Origin: Pseudosulfitobacter pseudonitzschiae
GTDB taxonomy: Bacteria > Pseudomonadota > Alphaproteobacteria > Rhodobacterales > Rhodobacteraceae
Assembly: GCF_002222635.1 (NCBI RefSeq)
Contig: NZ_CP022415.1
Coordinates: 1,302,001-1,366,000, forward strand
Direction of reading: 5' to 3'
Length of the DNA stretch: 64,000 bases
In this document: in pieces, positions 26,718 through 37,338 of the stretch
Layout: every line of letters starts with the position of its first letter
How positions within the stretch are numbered: the stretch's first letter is position 1
Notes under the pieces: model-generated
What the model saw: only the letters and a program-made list of their open reading frames with translations
Database searches by the model: none
What the model was told of the DNA's origin: nothing
Program-made: the position numbers and the translations under genes

Positions 26718-26849
26718 ATGAAAAAATCAGTCTACGGTATCACCGCCAGCGCACCGCGTATGACACGCACCGCCGCCATTTTACTGGCGGCGGGTTTGTC
26801 GATCCCGACCTTTGTGATTCTGACCGCCGTGGATACGCTGGTGTTCTAG
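26718..26849 (+). CDS. Possible 43-residue single-pass membrane protein
   Basis: The frame encodes [20 protein letters not shown], then a hydrophobic stretch [18 protein letters not shown] and a short DTLVF tail. Positive charges before the membrane segment predict an inside N-terminus. Its TAG lies within the CTAG used as the tyrS stop on the other strand, an arrangement seen at two other gene ends here. The ribosome site is weak (AAGG about 21 bases upstream), so translation is uncertain. I do not recognise the family. Confidence 0.4.
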   Translation: MKKSVYGITASAPRMTRTAAILLAAGLSIPTFVILTAVDTLVF

Positions 26850-28099
26850 CCCAGTTGCACCAAGGCGTGCCGTTTCTTGCCCGCACTCAGCTTGATCGGT
26901 GACGCAAGCGCGCCCGCGTCAATCATCAGGCCCGCATCGGTCAGTGGCGCGTCGTCCAGACGGGCGCCGTTTTCCGCAATCAGGCGTTTGGCCTCTTTGC
27001 CCGATCCCGCAAGGCCCGATTTGACGATCAACTGCACGATGGACATGCCATCGCCCAGCTCTTCGTGCGTCAGGGTCAGCGTGGGCAGGTCATCGCCAAC
27101 GCCGCCTTTTTCAAAGACTTCGCGGGCGGTGTCTGCGGCAGCTTTGGCGGCCTCGGTCCCGTGCAGCAGGGTTGTCACTTCGGTCGCCAGCAACGCTTTG
27201 GCGGCATTGATCTCGGCCCCCTCCAGCGCGCCCAGACGGTCGCATTCGTCGACGGGCAGCTCGGTGTACAGCTTCAGGAAACGGCCCACATCGGCATCGT
27301 TGGTGTTGCGCCAGAACTGCCAGAATTCATAGGGCGACAGCATGTCACCGTTCAGCCAGACAGCGCCACCGGCGGTTTTGCCCATCTTCTTGCCGTCGCT
27401 GGTGGTCAGCAGTGGCGATGTCAGCCCGTAAACCTCGCCGTCGATCACGCGGCGGGTCAGGTCGATGCCGTTGACGATATTGCCCCACTGGTCGCTGCCA
27501 CCCATTTGCAAAACGCAACCGTAACGGCGGTGAAGTTCCATAAAATCATAGGCTTGCAGGATCATGTAGTTGAATTCAAGGAACGACAGAGATTGCTCGC
27601 GGTCCAGCCGCGACTTGACGCTTTCAAAGGACAACATCCGGTTGATCGAGAAATGCCGCCCGATGTCGCGCAGGAAATCAAGATAGTTCAGCCCGTCCAG
27701 CCATTCGGCATTGTTCAACATCATCGCGGTATTATCCGCGCCGTTGTCATAGTCGATGTAGGCGGCAAAGACCTTGCGGATGCCAGCGATGTTCTCGTCA
27801 ATCTGCTTTGGCCCCAGCAGCGGACGTTCGTCCGCACGGAACGACGGATCACCCACTTTGGTGGTGCCTCCGCCCATCAGCGTGATCGGCTGGTGACCGG
27901 TCTTTTGGAACCAGCGCAGCATCATGATCTGGATCAGCGAACCGACGTGCAGCGATTTGGCCGTCGCATCAAACCCGATATATGCGGCGCGTGTTCCGCT
28001 CATCAGAGCATCATCCAGCCCTTGATAGTCGGTGCAGTCGGCGACAAAGCCGCGCTGTTGCATGACATTGAGAAATTCGGAACGGGGTTTGTACGACAT
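26846..28099 (-). CDS. tyrS: Tyrosyl-tRNA synthetase
   Basis: The 417-residue class I synthetase has HVGS at 51-54 (HIGH equivalent), the tyrosine-binding segment around [12 protein letters not shown] and [10 protein letters not shown], and KMGKT at 238-242 (KMSKS equivalent). The C-terminus carries an S4-like RNA-binding domain (about 350-417). It attaches tyrosine to tRNA-Tyr. It is divergent from anmK, with 66 bp between starts, an arrangement common in Rhodobacterales. Confidence 0.97.
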   Translation of the reverse strand: MSYKPRSEFLNVMQQRGFVADCTDYQGLDDALMSGTRAAYIGFDATAKSLHVGSLIQIMMLRWFQKTGHQPITLMGGGTTKVGDPSFRADERPLLGPKQIDENIAGIRKVFAAYIDYDNGADNTAMMLNNAEWLDGLNYLDFLRDIGRHFSINRMLSFESVKSRLDREQSLSFLEFNYMILQAYDFMELHRRYGCVLQMGGSDQWGNIVNGIDLTRRVIDGEVYGLTSPLLTTSDGKKMGKTAGGAVWLNGDMLSPYEFWQFWRNTNDADVGRFLKLYTELPVDECDRLGALEGAEINAAKALLATEVTTLLHGTEAAKAAADTAREVFEKGGVGDDLPTLTLTHEELGDGMSIVQLIVKSGLAGSGKEAKRLIAENGARLDDAPLTDAGLMIDAGALASPIKLSAGKKRHALVQLG

Positions 28100-28165
28100 G
28101 TGACTTGTCCTATGACATCTGTGCGGGGCACTCTATAGGGGCCAAAAGGGCAAAGGAAAAGACCG

Positions 28166-29272
28166 ATGAACAAGGTCAGGCAGGCAGGCGTGCCAATACG
28201 GGCACTTGGAGCGATGAGCGGCACCTCGCTGGACGGGGTGGATGCGGCGGTGATCGAAACCGATGGCGTGTCGATCCTGCGCTTTGGCGAAAGCGGATAC
28301 CGCCCCTATTCGGACGCGGAACAGCGGGTGATTGCAGCGGCGTTGGGCCGCTGGGACGGCCCCGAGGTCGCGGCGGCGACGCAGGTGATTCAGGCCGCAC
28401 ATGCCGAAGCATTGGCAGACTACAGCGACGTGGAACTGGTGGGCTTTCATGGCCAGACGCTGGCCCATGCCCCCCGTACACGCGGCACCTTGCAAGTGGG
28501 GGATGGCGGCGCATTGGCACAGGCTTTGGGCGTGCCGGTGGTTTGGGATTTTCGCAGCGCCGACGTGGAAATGGGCGGCGAGGGCGCACCGCTGGCGCCG
28601 TTCTTCCACTTTGCCTGTGCGAAGTATCTGAACCGCGACGCGCCGGTGGCCTTTTTGAACCTTGGCGGCGTTGGCAACATCAGCTTTGTCGATCCGCGTT
28701 TTGATGCGCCGGATATGCCCGGCGCTTTGCTGGCCTTTGACACCGGCCCCGCCAACGCGCCGCTGAACGACCTGATGCAGGTGCGTCTGGGGCAAAGCTT
28801 TGACGAAGGTGGCAAGGTTGCCCGCAAAGGCGATGTGGCCAGCGGTGCGTTGGAGCTGTTTCTGGCCGAACCTTATTTTGCGCGTATTCCACCAAAATCT
28901 CTGGACCGGAACGATTTTTCGGAAATGATCGCGCTGGTGGGCGAGCTGTCCGATGCCGATGCAGCCGCCACCCTGACCGCGATGGCCGCCGCCGGTGTGG
29001 CCGAGGCGATGCATCACTGCCCGCAAGCACCCGGCGAGGTGCTGGTGACGGGTGGCGGGCGCAAGAATCCCGTGTTGATGCAGATGCTGTCTGTGTCGCT
29101 GGACTGTCCGGTGCGCCCTGTCGAGGACGTCGGCCTTGATGGCGATATGCTGGAAGCACAGGCTTTTGCCTATCTGGCCGTGCGCGTGGCGCGGCGGTTG
29201 CCGACCTCTTGTCCCGGCACAACCGGCGTGCGCGCAGCGGTGGCAGGCGGCACGTTGAGTTTTCCGGCCTAG
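28166..29272 (+). CDS. anmK: Anhydro-N-acetylmuramic acid kinase
   Basis: The 368-residue ASKHA-fold kinase cleaves and phosphorylates 1,6-anhydro-MurNAc to MurNAc-6-phosphate during peptidoglycan recycling. The N-terminal phosphate loop [14 protein letters not shown] (16-29), the LGGVGNISF segment, [12 protein letters not shown] and the [12 protein letters not shown] loop near the end are all present. It acts downstream of NagZ (13362-14351). It ends in a CTAG shared with the convergent cupin gene. Confidence 0.95.
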   Translation: MNKVRQAGVPIRALGAMSGTSLDGVDAAVIETDGVSILRFGESGYRPYSDAEQRVIAAALGRWDGPEVAAATQVIQAAHAEALADYSDVELVGFHGQTLAHAPRTRGTLQVGDGGALAQALGVPVVWDFRSADVEMGGEGAPLAPFFHFACAKYLNRDAPVAFLNLGGVGNISFVDPRFDAPDMPGALLAFDTGPANAPLNDLMQVRLGQSFDEGGKVARKGDVASGALELFLAEPYFARIPPKSLDRNDFSEMIALVGELSDADAAATLTAMAAAGVAEAMHHCPQAPGEVLVTGGGRKNPVLMQMLSVSLDCPVRPVEDVGLDGDMLEAQAFAYLAVRVARRLPTSCPGTTGVRAAVAGGTLSFPA

Positions 29273-29691
29273 CGCGCGTCCGGAATGTCGAATTCCGGTG
29301 GGGCAAGGGTGAATCCCTCGAATCGGAACCCCGGCGAGACTGTGCAGGACACCAGCGTGTGCCCGCCAGTGCTGCGCGCCGATTGCCAGTGGTCTTGTGG
29401 CACGATGATTTGCGGTGCGCCTGCGTTCAGGTCCGGCGTCAGCAGATGTGTCAGGGCGGGGCCTTCGTCGGTTGCTGACAGGCGCAATTCCAGCGGCGCG
29501 CCCGCATGGTACAGCCAGATTTCCGTGGCATCGACCCGGTGCCAATGGCTGGTCTCGCCAGCTTGCAGCAGGAAATAGATGCAGGTGCCACTGGGTCTGC
29601 CCGCGCCATCGGCCACCCATGTCTGGCGATAGTGGCCGCCTTCGGGGTGGGGGAACAGGTTCAGGCGGGCGATGATGTCTTGCGGTGTCAT
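29269..29691 (-). CDS. DUF985 cupin-fold protein
   Basis: The 140-residue protein is a one-domain cupin of the DUF985 group. It contains [13 protein letters not shown] near the N-terminus, [16 protein letters not shown] (histidines and glutamate fitting a metal site) and [17 protein letters not shown] at the end. Members resemble small-molecule epimerases or binding proteins, but their biochemical role is not established. It is divergent from the oxidoreductase at 29737, with 45 bp between the starts, which hints at a shared control region. Confidence 0.88.
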   Translation of the reverse strand: MTPQDIIARLNLFPHPEGGHYRQTWVADGAGRPSGTCIYFLLQAGETSHWHRVDATEIWLYHAGAPLELRLSATDEGPALTHLLTPDLNAGAPQIIVPQDHWQSARSTGGHTLVSCTVSPGFRFEGFTLAPPEFDIPDAR

Positions 29692-29736
29692 GCTATCTGT
29701 TTAGGTTGCGCGGCGAACAGGGCCAAGAGGTGATCC

Positions 29737-30822
29737 ATGAAAGTTATCGTTGTCGGGGCAGGTGTGATTGGTGCGTCGGTGGCATACCGGCTGGCTCTTG
29801 GAGGTGCACAGGTCACGGTTCTGGATGGTGTCGGTGTGGCCGCAGGTGCAACTGGCCGATCTTTTGGCTGGATCAACGCCAGTTTTCACGCGGATGAGGC
29901 GCATTTTCGGCTGCGGTCCGAAAGCATGGCAGCCTATCACCGGCTGGCAGAGCAGATGGATCTGGAGCCGGTGCGTTGGACGGGATGTTTGTGTTGGGAA
30001 GAGAAAGGCAGCGCGCTTGAGGCACAGGCGGCGAACCTCGAGACTTTGGGCTACGATGTTCAGATCATCGACCGCGCAGAATTCGCCGCGTGCGAGCCGC
30101 ATGTGGCCAACCCGCCCGAGCGTGCCTTGGCCTTTGACGCCGAAGGCGTGGCCGAAACCGCGCTGCTGGCTCAGGCGCTGATCAATGCGGCCACGGCATT
30201 GGGGGCGCAGGTGATGCTGGGCGTAAACGTACTGGGCATCGCGACGCAGGGCGACGCGGTCAGCGGTGTACACGTCGAGCAGGGAGTGATTCCGGCAGAT
30301 CGTGTGGTGGTCTGCGGTGGCACCGGCAGCACGAGATTGCTGGACACTGTGGGGGTGGCGCTGCCGATGTTGTCGCGGCCCGGCCTGTTGCTGCGCAGTG
30401 CGCCGGTGGCTCCTGTGTTGTCGCATGTGATGGCGGCCCCCGGTCAGGAATTCCGGCAGGATGCCACGGGCCACATCATTGCGCCAACCTCGGCCAACCA
30501 CCAGTCCGACAACGTCGAGCGTATCACCGAACGCCCCGATCTGTTGGCCGACGCCGCGATGGCGCGATTGCAGGCGCTGCTGCCCGAAGTGGCCCTGCGA
30601 TGGGAACAAGTGACCCAAGCCATGCGCCCCGTGCCGCAAGACGGGCTGCCGGTGATGGGGCCGTGCGGGCCTGCGGGGCTACATATGGCGGTGATGCATT
30701 CGGGGATCACACTGGCCCCGCTGGCGGGGGAACTGGTGGCGGCGGGCGTGCTGGACCAGCCGTTGACCAACCATCAAAACGATCTGGTCGGACCCTACCG
30801 GCCACAGCGGTTTCAACTATAG
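29737..30822 (+). CDS. FAD-dependent oxidoreductase, D-amino-acid oxidase family
   Basis: The 361-residue flavoprotein begins with a Rossmann motif VVGAGVIGASVAYRL and has GATGRSFGWINA, typical of DadA/glycine-oxidase-like DAO proteins. The FAD-closing C-terminus is QDGLPVMGPCGPAGLHMAVMH (shown as QDGLPVMGP and HSGITLAPL). It probably oxidises an amine or amino acid, with electrons passing to oxygen or a quinone; the substrate is unknown. It stands alone as a monocistronic unit, divergent from the cupin gene. Confidence 0.87.
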   Translation: MKVIVVGAGVIGASVAYRLALGGAQVTVLDGVGVAAGATGRSFGWINASFHADEAHFRLRSESMAAYHRLAEQMDLEPVRWTGCLCWEEKGSALEAQAANLETLGYDVQIIDRAEFAACEPHVANPPERALAFDAEGVAETALLAQALINAATALGAQVMLGVNVLGIATQGDAVSGVHVEQGVIPADRVVVCGGTGSTRLLDTVGVALPMLSRPGLLLRSAPVAPVLSHVMAAPGQEFRQDATGHIIAPTSANHQSDNVERITERPDLLADAAMARLQALLPEVALRWEQVTQAMRPVPQDGLPVMGPCGPAGLHMAVMHSGITLAPLAGELVAAGVLDQPLTNHQNDLVGPYRPQRFQL

Positions 30823-31053
30823 CTTCGGTCATAATTTTGTCGGAACGCAGTGGCAGTGTCATGGTTGATCCATGATCAGAAACGGGAAGAGCGGTCCTTT
30901 TGGGTGCCAAGGGAAAGCTGCCTCGATTTTCTCCTAACGCGGGATTCTGTGGCGTTCTAATCAGTTATTGGTTGTAGAGTGCGGGCACCCATATTAATTT
31001 ACGAAACAGGAGAGTTCTCCTTGGTTGGTAGCGCTGTTTCAAGGATGGGTTTA

Positions 31054-31086
31054 ATGAAATTCGACATTGGAACGCGGTATTTTTAG
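31054..31086 (+). other. Ten-codon frame with strong ribosome site ahead of the kinase
   Basis: AAGGA at 31041-31045 is well placed before the ATG at 31054, which opens MKFDIGTRYF and stops at TAG 31084-31086. This frame is not that of the kinase, whose only early start is the TTG at 31067 inside it. It could be a leader peptide coupled to the kinase, or show a one-base error or slippage in the five-T run at 31080-31084. Confidence 0.3.
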
Positions 31087-32857
31087 CACATTTTCCCAGT
31101 GTGTTACTGTTGGTCTGAACCTGCCCGCTGTCCAGCTTGTCGGTGCGACAGCTGTGGTTGTGGGCATGGTGATCCTGTGGGCGCGTGGTCACAACGGATT
31201 ACCGGGGCACAAGTGGTTTATCCTGACCACCCTTGCGATGTTGTGGTGGCTGGTCTCGATCGGGATGGAGCTGTCTGGTCAGACCGAGCATTGCAAAGTG
31301 ACTTGGGCAAAACTGGCTTGGCCTGCCATCGTGATGGTGCCGACGGCGTGGGCGTTCTTTTTGTACGAATATGCGCTGGCCAAAACGGTTGGCCGCGCGA
31401 CGATGATATTGGGCACGGTGTTCCATCCGCTGTTTATCTTGTTGGTGGCATTTACCAATCCGGTGCACGGGCTGCTTTACGGGCCGGAAACGCGGCTGGT
31501 GGACACGGGAAACACTTCTTTTGTCCTCTATGATCACGGCCCGATTTTCTTTGTGGCGATCTCTTTCCTTTACACGATCATTCTGGCCAGCTGCGTGATC
31601 TCGCTGCGGGCAGTCAGGGCTGCTAATCCTGCGGTCAAAGGCTTTTTCAAGAGGATACTGTTTGTCACCGCAATCCCGATTGCCTTCAGTATCGCTTACA
31701 ATATCTTTGGGTTTATGGTTTTTGGCGTTGATCCCACGCCTTTGTCTTTCGCATTTTCGATCAGCTTGGTGGCGTGGATCATCATCGACAACCGTTGGGT
31801 GGACATGAACGCCATCGCGCGGGATTTGCTGTACTACAACTCGCGCGAGATGATTTTTGTCTTGGATGTGAACGGCACGCTGATGGAAACGAACCAGTCC
31901 GCAAAAGATCTGATGCGCGATCAGGGGGCTGCCAAGGACACTCTGTCAGACATCGCGGGGCTGGGCCGCGTTTTCGACACCTTGATTTCCCAGCAAGAAT
32001 TACCCGACACGCTCGAGGTGGAAAACGGCGGGCGCCATTTCGTGCCGCGCGTCTACCGGATTTCCTTGGGCAAGGGGCAAAGACTGCTAGGATGGGCGGT
32101 GTCCTTTGTTGATGTCACGATCCAGAAGATTGCGGCAGAGCGGGCGATCACTTCGGAACGGATGCAAGCGCAGTTCATGTCAACAGTCAGCCACGAATTG
32201 CGCACACCGCTGACAGTGATCAACGGGTCGCTTCAACTGTTGTCGCGCAACCGTGCGAACACTTCGGCAGAGCAGGCAGACCGGTTGATCGAGCTTGCCA
32301 CCAAGAGCGCGACGACACTGGCCAAGCTGGTCAATGACCTGCTGGAGACGCAAAGACTGGAAAGCCCTGACTTCCAGTTGAAATTCGATGCCTGCGATCT
32401 GGAAGAAATTGTGTCGGACGCGGTTGACGGAATGGAAACCTTTCAACCCGAAAAGAACATCAAGATCCTGTACAAAAAACAGGTGGGTGATGTACAGGTC
32501 TGGGCCGATGCCGACCGCTTGCGGCAGGTGATCGTGAATGTTCTGTCCAACGCGATGAAGTTTTCGCACGCCAACGCTTATGTCGATGTGAACCTCTATG
32601 CCGATGCGGGCATGGCCTATGTCGTCGTAAAGGACACGGGCGCGGGCATTCCTCCGGGATCCGAGGAAACGGTGTTTGGCCGCTTTACCCAAGTTGACGC
32701 GACCGACACAAAAAAGGTCTATGGCAGCGGTCTGGGCATGCACATTTCCAAACAACTGATGCTGCGCCACGGCGGCAGCATCCACTATGTCAGCGAGTTG
32801 GGCATGGGGTCGACGTTTACGATCTTGATCCCTGTGCATCACATGGCGTCAAGCTGA
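31067..32857 (+). CDS. Orphan 7TM sensor histidine kinase
   Basis: The protein has about 596 residues. Seven membrane helices (about 20-240) match the 7TM sensor module of histidine kinases, followed by a PAS-like region (about 258-352), the dimerisation helix with phospho-acceptor His376 (SHELRTPL), and an ATPase domain with NVLSNAMKFSH, DTGAGIP and GSGLGMHIS. It would autophosphorylate in response to a membrane or ligand signal. No response regulator is adjacent. The TTG start at 31067 is the first in frame; the better ribosome site serves an out-of-frame ATG, so the N-terminus is uncertain. Confidence 0.85.
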   Translation: MERGIFSTFSQCVTVGLNLPAVQLVGATAVVVGMVILWARGHNGLPGHKWFILTTLAMLWWLVSIGMELSGQTEHCKVTWAKLAWPAIVMVPTAWAFFLYEYALAKTVGRATMILGTVFHPLFILLVAFTNPVHGLLYGPETRLVDTGNTSFVLYDHGPIFFVAISFLYTIILASCVISLRAVRAANPAVKGFFKRILFVTAIPIAFSIAYNIFGFMVFGVDPTPLSFAFSISLVAWIIIDNRWVDMNAIARDLLYYNSREMIFVLDVNGTLMETNQSAKDLMRDQGAAKDTLSDIAGLGRVFDTLISQQELPDTLEVENGGRHFVPRVYRISLGKGQRLLGWAVSFVDVTIQKIAAERAITSERMQAQFMSTVSHELRTPLTVINGSLQLLSRNRANTSAEQADRLIELATKSATTLAKLVNDLLETQRLESPDFQLKFDACDLEEIVSDAVDGMETFQPEKNIKILYKKQVGDVQVWADADRLRQVIVNVLSNAMKFSHANAYVDVNLYADAGMAYVVVKDTGAGIPPGSEETVFGRFTQVDATDTKKVYGSGLGMHISKQLMLRHGGSIHYVSELGMGSTFTILIPVHHMASS

Positions 32858-32867
32858 GCTATTCTGT

Positions 32868-33379
32868 CTAAAGCGGGTGGTCGTAAAAGCGCAGGATCGG
32901 TGCAAAGACCGGTTCGGGCGTGTAGAACGGCGGGCAAGGTGCAAAGCCAAGCGCCTCGTACAGCGCAATCGCTTCGGTCAGCAGATACATTGTGTCCAGC
33001 ACCATGCGGTCGTAACCATCTGCGCGGGCGCGCTGCATTGCGTCCCGCATCAGCGCCTTGCCTGCACCATGCCCGCGCGCGCTGTCTTCGACAAAGACGC
33101 GCTTGATCTCGCAGGTGGTGGGCAGGTCCAACGGGTAGTACATCGCGCATCCCACAGCCAGGCCATCCAGTTCGGCCAGCAGTATATCTCCCGCAGGACG
33201 GGCATGGATGCGCGGCAGATCGTCGATCAGCGCGGCATAGCTGTCTTCGGAATAATAGGCGTTCACAATCGCCGGCGTCGCGGCGCAACGCGCCGCCAGC
33301 AGATCGCGATAACCCCAGCAAAGGCGCGCCAGCGCCTCTGCGTCCTCTGGAAACCGGATGGGGCGGATGGTCAGCGGCA

Positions 33380-33380
<1 letters not shown>
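32868..33380 (-). CDS. GNAT-family N-acetyltransferase
   Basis: The 170-residue GNAT protein has the strand EIKRVFVEDSARGHGAGKAL near 90-110, with the RGHGAG acetyl-CoA loop, and a final LYEALGFAPCPPFY segment. The substrate is unknown. Its ATG overlaps the enolase stop (TGATG), so it is translated with enolase. It is convergent with the kinase gene, 10 bp apart, with no visible terminator between them. Confidence 0.86.
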
Positions 33381-35604
<2,224 letters not shown>

Positions 35605-35764
35605 CCTCAGACCCCATTCCTGTGTTGTCGTCGGGATGGGGATATTCCGGCGCAGTTGCAAGGCGCAAAAAAGCCAGGGTCAGATTGTTCGCGCTGATCC
35701 GTGAAAGGATCGGGACGCGACGGCATCCCGATCAGGTGGTTGTCCAATCAGGTGGCGCGCGCCC

Positions 35765-36466
35765 TCAGGCCTGAAGACGGATCATCAGTTGGTTGCCGTC
35801 CTTGCGTGTTTCGATCTCGGTGATCTCGCGCACCAGCGCGCTCAGCTTTGAATGGCCATAGCTGCGCGTGTCGAAATCGGGGTGCGACGACTGGATGGTT
35901 TGCCCGATCTGGCCCAGCGAATACCATTCGTCCTCGCGTTCGATCTTTTCCATTGCAGCTTCGATCAGGGGCAGGGCATCGCGCGATTTTTCGCGCAGGG
36001 CGGGGGCAGGGCCATCGCTGGTGGGGCCAAGGTTTTCGATAAAGATGAACCGGTTGCACACATTGCGCAGCGCCTCAGGTGTCTTTTTCTCGCCGATGCC
36101 GATGACGGTCAGCCCGTCCTCGCGCAGGCGGTTGGCCAGCGAGGTAAAGTCACTGTCGGATGACACCAGCACAAAGCCGTCAAAGCGGCGGGTGTGCAAA
36201 ATGTCCATCGCGTCGATTACCAGACCGATGTCGCTGGCGTTCTTGCCGGATGTATTCGCAGTTTCCTGATGCGCCACCAGCCCCAGCGACAACACATGCT
36301 CTGACCAGTTCCGAAGACGGCCCGACGACCAGTCGCCGTAAACGCGGCGCAGGGCGGGTTCACCGATGGATGTGACTTCGCGCAGGATGGCGGTGGCGTG
36401 TTTGGCCGGAACATTGTCGGCGTCGATCAACACGGCAAGAAGCGGGCGGTCGCGGTCAACGGGCAT
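35765..36466 (-). CDS. NYN-domain nuclease with C-terminal LOTUS-type domain
   Basis: The 233-residue protein begins with a PIN-like NYN domain. Acidic active-site residues are visible in LIDADN (Asp15, Asp17), GKNASD (Asp79) and SSDSDF (Asp104, Asp106). The C-terminal part (about 163-230, IEAAMEKIEREDEWYSLGQI then HSKLSALVREI) fits a winged-helix OST-HTH/LOTUS domain that binds RNA. The combination suggests an RNA-cleaving or RNA-turnover enzyme. It is the limkain-like architecture found widely but poorly studied in bacteria. It stands alone, 94 bp from fur. Confidence 0.85.
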   Translation of the reverse strand: MPVDRDRPLLAVLIDADNVPAKHATAILREVTSIGEPALRRVYGDWSSGRLRNWSEHVLSLGLVAHQETANTSGKNASDIGLVIDAMDILHTRRFDGFVLVSSDSDFTSLANRLREDGLTVIGIGEKKTPEALRNVCNRFIFIENLGPTSDGPAPALREKSRDALPLIEAAMEKIEREDEWYSLGQIGQTIQSSHPDFDTRSYGHSKLSALVREITEIETRKDGNQLMIRLQA

Positions 36467-36560
36467 AATGGGTCCAATTCGCGTGGTGGCTGGCAGTGTT
36501 CTAGCAGCCTGTGAGTTAACGGCACATCACCTGTGCAGGCATCTCTTGTGCAGGCATGGC

Positions 36561-36971
36561 CTATTTCTTTAGCGGTACGCCGTAAAGCTCTAGCCGGTGA
36601 CCGCGCAGTTCATATCCCAGCTTGGCGGCAATCCGCTCTTGCAGGGCTTCGATCTCGTCATCGACAAATTCGATCACCTCGCCCGACTGCATGTCGATCA
36701 GATGGTCATGGTGATCCCGTTCGGCATCTTCATAACGTGCGCGCCCGTCGCCAAACTCCAGCTTGTCCAGAATTCCGGCCTCTTCGAACAGTTTGACCGT
36801 GCGGTAAACCGTGGCAATGGAAATACCCGCATCAATGGCCGAGGCGCGGGCATAAAGCTCTTCGACATCAGGATGGTCATCGCTGTCTTGCAGCACTTGC
36901 GCGATCACGCGGCGCTGGCCAGTCACCCGCAGGCCTTTTGTCTCACAACGGGCGATGATCGGCTGGCTCAT
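36561..36971 (-). CDS. fur: Fur-family metal-responsive repressor
   Basis: The 136-residue protein has the Fur winged helix with recognition helix SIATVYRTVKLFEE (51-64) and the HHDH metal/dimer motif at 87-90, followed by EFVDDEIEALQ. It lacks the CxxC zinc pairs near the C-terminus seen in E. coli Fur. In alphaproteobacteria such proteins may answer iron or manganese (Fur or Mur), so the physiological metal is open. Its promoter must lie in the 367-bp divergent spacer before the DEAD-box gene. Confidence 0.87.
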   Translation of the reverse strand: MSQPIIARCETKGLRVTGQRRVIAQVLQDSDDHPDVEELYARASAIDAGISIATVYRTVKLFEEAGILDKLEFGDGRARYEDAERDHHDHLIDMQSGEVIEFVDDEIEALQERIAAKLGYELRGHRLELYGVPLKK

Positions 36972-37338
36972 GGTGGTCTCCGGGATGGTGCGGGCTTTGG
37001 GCGGCGTGAAATGGGCGCAATTCGGACCTTGGTTTAACTATGTTTGACCAAAGGGACCAGAGGCAAAGGTTGACTTATCCCTGACAAACGTCCATGTGCG
37101 CATCAGGCGTTACCGTCTGCCGCGTGAGCAGAGACAGGAAAGAGCGGGATCACACCCGCCGACCGGACCTTGGGATAAGGCGAGGTCAGGACCAGCGGAC
37201 GCCCATCTGTTCCCGATATCACGCATGGGGCAACGCGACCGGACGGGGCGTTGGCATGTGGCCTGCGTTCGCTGATTTTCCGGTTGCTCAACCTCAATGT
37301 GATGCCGCGCGCACTTTGCGTGCGGCCAAGGATATGAC
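36972..37338. other. 367-bp divergent spacer between fur and the DEAD-box helicase
   Basis: I find no convincing gene here. One plus-strand frame (37094-37342) ends in an ATGA overlap with the helicase start, but its Arg/His/Cys-rich translation (MCASGVTVCRVSRDRKERDH) looks non-coding. A TTGACT at 37070-37075 is a possible -35 box on the plus strand without a good -10. The length leaves room for a long helicase leader, as is common for cold-induced RNA helicases. Confidence 0.5.

Noticed and set aside
28133-29620. 495-codon minus-strand open frame
   Set aside because: Antisense to anmK and overlapping the cupin gene; composition is non-coding.
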